Shown: positions 60,349 to 64,000 of the stretch, piece by piece
How the letters are laid out: each line of letters begins with the position of its first letter
How positions within the stretch are numbered: the stretch's first letter is position 1
Source: Neoroseomonas marina
GTDB taxonomy: Bacteria; Pseudomonadota; Alphaproteobacteria; Acetobacterales; Acetobacteraceae
Reading direction: 5' to 3'
Assembly (NCBI RefSeq): GCF_012927745.1
Contig: NZ_JABBKX010000002.1
Coordinates: forward strand, 927,394 to 991,393
DNA: 64,000 nt
Translations under genes and position numbers: made by a program
The notes under the pieces: generated by a model
Database searches by the model: none
What the model was told of the DNA's origin: nothing
What the model saw: only the letters and a program-made list of their open reading frames with translations

Positions 60349-61941
60349 ATGAGCGATCATCCCCTCCGCCTGTCCCGCCGGGCCGTGATGGGCGCGCTTG
60401 CCGGCCTGCCGGTGCTGCAGCCGGGCACCGGCCGCGCCGCTGAGCCAAGGCGGGGCGGCACGCTGAACGTGCTGCTGAACTGGGAACCGCCGGCGCTGCT
60501 GTCCTTCACCAGCACCTCCAGCCTGCCGCTGTCGGCCAAAGTCACGGAAGGCTTGCTGGAGTACGACAATGACATGGTGCCGCATGCGCAGCTCGCCACC
60601 GAATGGGCCGTCGCGCCGGACGGACTGACCTACACCTTCAAGCTCCGGCAAGGCGTCAAATGGCATGACGGCCGCGATTTCACGAGTGCCGATGTGGCTT
60701 ATTCCATCATGGCGCTGAAGACCGTGCATCCGCGCGGGCGCAGCACCTTCTCCCAGGTGACGGAAGCGGTAACGCCGGACGCCCATACCGTTGTGCTGAG
60801 ACTGGCCAGGCCCACGCCGTATCTGCTGCGCGCATTGCAGGCCGCGGAATCGCCGATCGTGCCGAAGCACCTCTACGACGGCACCGACCCCTTCACCAAT
60901 CCGCACAACAGCGCGCCGGTCGGCACCGGCCCCTTCCGGTTCAAGGAATGGGTGCGCGGCAGCCACGTCATCTACGAGCGGAACGAGGCGTACTGGGACC
61001 AGCCGCGCCCCTATCTCGACCGCATCATCGCCAAATACTACCCGGACATGGCGTCGCGTTCCGTCGCATTCGAGACGAAGAGCTGCGACATCGGCTACCG
61101 CACGCCCGTGGTGCTGAACGATGTCGCGCGGTTGCAGCAACTGGATTTCCTTGGCTTCGAGCGGAAGGGCTACGCTTATTCGCCGCCGAACATCCTGTGC
61201 GTCGACTTCAACCTGTCCAATGACGCCCTGGCCAAGTTCCCCGTGCGCCAGGCCCTCGCTCACGCAGTGGACCGTACCGTCATCGCCCGGACCGTCTTCT
61301 ATGGCCTGGCAACGCCGTGCGCCTCGCCAGTGGTGCCGGGCCTGACGGCGTTCCACGATCCAACCCCCAGCCCCTATGGCTTCGACCTGCGGCGGGCCGA
61401 GGCGCTGCTGGAGGAGGCGGGCTATCCGCGCGGTTCCGACCGCTCCCGGCTGCGCCTGCGGCTCGACTACCCAGGCGAGGAGAACAGGCGCCTGGCGGAC
61501 TACCTGCGCGCCGCCTTCAGCCGCATCGGCGTCTCGCTCGACACGCGCAGCAACGATTTCGGCGCGCATGTGAAGCGGGTCTATACGGATCGCGACTTCG
61601 ACATGCAGATCGCCTCGATGAGCAACCTCTTCGATCCCTGCGTCGGCGTCCAGCGCTGCTACTGGTCGAAGAACATCGTCCGCGGCGTGCCCTTCTCGAA
61701 CCCCAGCGGCTACAGCAACCCGCAAGCTGACGCCCTCATGGAAGCGTCGATGACCGAGCTGGACGAGGCGAAGCGCATCGACCAATGGAAGCAGGTCCAG
61801 CAGATGGTCATGCGCGACATCCCGACGCTGAACCTCGTCTCCCCTACCTGGATGACGATCCATCAGACCCGCGCCGAAGGTCATTCGGTCAGCGCGGACG
61901 GCTTCGAGGGCACCTTCGCCCATGCTTATCTGGACGCCTGA
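60349..61941 (+). CDS. family 5 (peptide-type) periplasmic binding protein
   Basis: This 530-residue protein from the ATG at 60349 has AAGGAG eight bases upstream; the ATG at 60343 is also possible. The signal peptide has LRLSRRAVMGALAGLPVLQP, then RRGGTLNVLLNWEPPALLSF, with TYTFKLRQGVKWHDGRDFTS and PVGTGPFRFKEW of the family 5 fold. It is presumably the binding protein for the OppBCDF-type carrier at 51-55 kb, although it is separated from it by hyuAB and the TetR gene. It is followed eight bases later by the flavin monooxygenase. Confidence 0.92.
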   Translation: MSDHPLRLSRRAVMGALAGLPVLQPGTGRAAEPRRGGTLNVLLNWEPPALLSFTSTSSLPLSAKVTEGLLEYDNDMVPHAQLATEWAVAPDGLTYTFKLRQGVKWHDGRDFTSADVAYSIMALKTVHPRGRSTFSQVTEAVTPDAHTVVLRLARPTPYLLRALQAAESPIVPKHLYDGTDPFTNPHNSAPVGTGPFRFKEWVRGSHVIYERNEAYWDQPRPYLDRIIAKYYPDMASRSVAFETKSCDIGYRTPVVLNDVARLQQLDFLGFERKGYAYSPPNILCVDFNLSNDALAKFPVRQALAHAVDRTVIARTVFYGLATPCASPVVPGLTAFHDPTPSPYGFDLRRAEALLEEAGYPRGSDRSRLRLRLDYPGEENRRLADYLRAAFSRIGVSLDTRSNDFGAHVKRVYTDRDFDMQIASMSNLFDPCVGVQRCYWSKNIVRGVPFSNPSGYSNPQADALMEASMTELDEAKRIDQWKQVQQMVMRDIPTLNLVSPTWMTIHQTRAEGHSVSADGFEGTFAHAYLDA

Positions 61942-61949
61942 GACGCCGC

Positions 61950-63290
61950 ATGCGCAGGAAGATGCATCTGGCGTTCAACCTGTCGACGACACACAATAAC
62001 GGACGATGGAATCTCCCGGGGGCGTGGGATGACCGGACCTTCCCCGATGTGACGCTCTACGAGGATGCGGCGCGCCTGGCGGAGCGCGCCTGCCTCGACA
62101 TGCTGTTCTCCGGCGATGGTACAGGCGTGCCGGATACCTGGGGCGGATCGCGCGATGGCGCGGTCAAATGGGGTGTCTTCTTCCCCCGCGTGGACATGCT
62201 CCCAGTCATGGCGGCGGCCTCCCGCGTGACGAAGCACGTCGGATTCGGCCTGACCTATTCGACCACCTTCATGCATCCCTACTACCTCGCACGGTTGATG
62301 GCCTCGCTTGACCATCTGACCAATGGCCGCATCGCTATGAATCTCGTGACATCTACCCGCCGGACGGACGCGGCCAATTTCGGCTTCGACCAGTTGATGG
62401 AGCACGGCGCGCGATACGAACGGATGGAGGAGTTCGTCGCCGTCTGCCGCCAGCTCTGGGACGCGACGGAAGCCGATGCGATGGTCTGGGACCGGGACAG
62501 CGGCGTGGTGGGCGACCCGACCAAGGTGCATGACGTTCATCATGCCGGCCGCTTCTTCAAGGTCGAGGGGCCGCTGAACACGCCCCCCGCGCCACAGGGC
62601 AGGCCGGTGATCGTGCAGGCCGGAGGATCGCCGCGCGGCGTGCAGGCCTCGGCGCGCATCGCCGACCATGTCTTCGGCGGTGACATGCCACTCGAGGTGC
62701 AGGTGAAGCAGCGCGCGGCACTGGATATCGCGCTGCGCGCCGAGGGGCGCGATCCGGACAGCGTCGGCGTGCTCTGGCAGACGCCGATCGCTGTGCGCGA
62801 GACGGACCGAGAGGCGCGAGCTTACCGCGAGATGCTGCGCGGCTCCATGTCGCCGGATGCTGTCGCTGTCTACCTCTCCTATATCGATGGCTACGATTTC
62901 TCCACGCTACCGGCGCATTTCACCCTGGGCGCGTTACGGGAGCAGATCATCGCCACACAAGCTTCGCCGAACGGCGTTGTCACCAAGCTGGCCTACAAGT
63001 TTGGGGCTGACACAACGATCAGCCGCGAGGACTTCTTGGAGCAGGCGCTGCTGACGGTGACGCAGTATGAGAACACCGTCGCCGGCACGCCGAAGCACGT
63101 CGCGGATGTTCTGGAGGAGCGCTTCGAGGCGACGGGATGCCGCGGTGGCTTCATGATAGGCCAAGCCATCGCGGTCATCGCGGATCTGCAATCGATCGGT
63201 GATCTCCTGGTTCCTGAACTGCAGCGGCGCGGTCTGTTCCGAACTGAATATCGCGGTCGAACACTGCGTGAGACCCTGGCGGAGTCCTGA
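61950..63290 (+). CDS. FMN-dependent monooxygenase, NtaA/SnaA/DszA family
   Basis: This 446-residue luciferase-like TIM barrel has the NtaA/SnaA/DszA signature: MHLAFNLSTTHNNGRWNLPG, LTYSTTFMHPYYLARLMASL, MNLVTSTRRTDAANFGF, RYERMEEFVAVCRQLWDA and PVIVQAGGSPRGVQASA. These are the large components of two-component FMNH2-dependent monooxygenases that cleave C-N or C-S bonds in compounds such as nitrilotriacetate, pristinamycin or dibenzothiophene sulfone. No flavin reductase gene is adjacent. ATG at 61950 or 61962 is possible. Confidence 0.92.
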   Translation: MRRKMHLAFNLSTTHNNGRWNLPGAWDDRTFPDVTLYEDAARLAERACLDMLFSGDGTGVPDTWGGSRDGAVKWGVFFPRVDMLPVMAAASRVTKHVGFGLTYSTTFMHPYYLARLMASLDHLTNGRIAMNLVTSTRRTDAANFGFDQLMEHGARYERMEEFVAVCRQLWDATEADAMVWDRDSGVVGDPTKVHDVHHAGRFFKVEGPLNTPPAPQGRPVIVQAGGSPRGVQASARIADHVFGGDMPLEVQVKQRAALDIALRAEGRDPDSVGVLWQTPIAVRETDREARAYREMLRGSMSPDAVAVYLSYIDGYDFSTLPAHFTLGALREQIIATQASPNGVVTKLAYKFGADTTISREDFLEQALLTVTQYENTVAGTPKHVADVLEERFEATGCRGGFMIGQAIAVIADLQSIGDLLVPELQRRGLFRTEYRGRTLRETLAES

Positions 63291-64000
63291 CCTGGGCAGG
63301 GCACAGGATCACGCGGTTCCATCTCAGTTGCATCCGCGTAGTCAGGTTCCGCAGTGGGCCGTACGGGCGGTTCGCCCCGCTCACCGTCTCCGGGCGGGGC
63401 AGTGGCTGTCCCGGATGGGCCGCGGATCGAGATCACGCTGCCGGATGGAGCGGTGAACCTCGCACCAGGCTCCTCGAGTTCCGTAAGGATCCGAAGCTTG
63501 TCCTCCAGCGTCCAGCGCCGGCGGAGGTGGATGCCGGAGATGATCTCAACGCGCTCAATGGCCTTCGACATAGGCGTGCGCCTAGGCTTGAACCTAGGCC
63601 CTCCGGGCTATGCCGCCTGTCCGGTCGAATTGGGGCCGCTCCACCAGGCTAGCACGCCAAGAACATAGAGGGAACGAGTGATCCGATCGCGGAGCGCCGC
63701 CTGGACCGAGCCATTGGGTGACGAGACGGAGCGGTGTGGCGGACAGATGGGGGCAACAACAGTGACTGACAGCGGGCGGACGCTGCCGATCGGCAATGCG
63801 CCCATCCCGGACATCGAATCAAATCGCGACGTGGCCATAGGCCGACGTCTGGCATGGTATCATTAGCGACAGAGGCTTCGTGCTCTTGTGGCGTCTTCTG
63901 GCACGGCGTCCTCGCGGTGATCTGATCAGCTTAAGGGTCTCACGCTGCGTGAAGGCCTGGAAAGCTAGAATGCTCGGGCTGCGCGACCGTTCCGGGGGCA
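63291..64000. other. right-edge region with transposase debris only
   Basis: After the monooxygenase stop no intact gene is seen. A transposase fragment lies on the minus strand near 63455-63571. Short plus-strand frames (for example 63678-63866) have no recognisable domain. Confidence 0.5.
63455..63571 (-). pseudogene. N-terminal fragment of an IS66/IS3-type transposase helper protein
   Basis: The minus-strand translation starts SKAIERVEIISGIHLRRRWT and continues LEDKLRILTELEEPGARF. This is the start of IS66-type TnpA (also IS3 OrfA-like) proteins, usually ERVEVITG...RRRWS.EEKLRI..E...PGA. After about 39 residues similarity ends, so only the 5' piece remains. Confidence 0.6.

Noticed and set aside
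63354..63668. plus-strand frame with RIEITLPDGAVN, resembling an IS66 TnpA C-terminus
   Set aside because: The similarity is short and on the opposite strand to the clearer N-terminal fragment; too weak to call.
1..64000. search by eye for tRNA, rRNA, CRISPR repeats and replication origins
   Set aside because: No tRNA-like T-loop with matching acceptor stem, no rRNA sequence and no regularly spaced repeats were noticed; a dedicated scan could still find a tRNA I missed.

Overview
The window is high-GC bacterial chromosome. A MucR-type regulator, many Bug/TctC periplasmic binding proteins and paired hydantoinase/oxoprolinase genes suggest an alphaproteobacterium, probably an Acetobacteraceae/Roseomonas-like organism. 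That placement is inferred from gene content only. I saw no rRNA, tRNA or CRISPR array. Genes are tightly packed and often joined by ATGA or GTGA stop-start overlaps, so operons can be read with some confidence.

Layout. 0.4-1.9 kb: three tiny overlapping ORFs leading into a TauD/TfdA-type dioxygenase and a strong terminator. 1.9-4.3 kb: cysK, a divergent Rrf2 regulator and cobA (sulfur/siroheme). 4.3-5.1 kb: IS3-type debris. 5.1-7.3 kb: allE-ridA with a divergent LysR regulator. 7.9-15.6 kb: an amidohydrolase, then two divergent operons holding three Bug binding proteins, a 2-hydroxyacid dehydrogenase, an RraA-like aldolase, an SMP-30 lactonase and an IclR regulator, around one shared promoter/palindrome region. 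15.7-32.8 kb: a polar amino-acid ABC importer, three paralogous FAD oxidoreductases, a ThDP enzyme, a Bug-HyuA-HyuB operon, a second IclR regulator and a large molybdenum hydroxylase subunit. Two identical-type palindromes in this stretch suggest one regulon.

33.2-40.1 kb: a five-gene coupled operon (ABC importer, class III CoA-transferase, CitE-like lyase) divergent from a GntR regulator with a clear operator. 40.1-51.1 kb: an accessory or decaying zone with a degenerate HD-domain protein, XRE and DNA-methylase remnants, a MucR-like protein without zinc ligands, an orphan dipeptide-binding protein with an AraC regulator, a 1120-residue exported beta-propeller/helical-repeat protein of unknown function, and a recombination junction joining an ADP-ribosylglycohydrolase to a broken vapC toxin gene.

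51.1-63.3 kb: a second catabolic island: a DsbA-type isomerase plus four dipeptide ABC transporter genes, divergent from a second HyuA-HyuB pair, then a TetR regulator, a dipeptide-type binding protein and a flavin monooxygenase. Two TGAAC-N2-GTTCA palindromes lie in the divergent gap. The last 700 bases hold only transposase debris.

Overall the window is a set of import-plus-degrade modules for small organic acids, amides and amino-acid-like compounds. Each is paired with its own regulator, and they are separated by mobile-element and toxin remnants.
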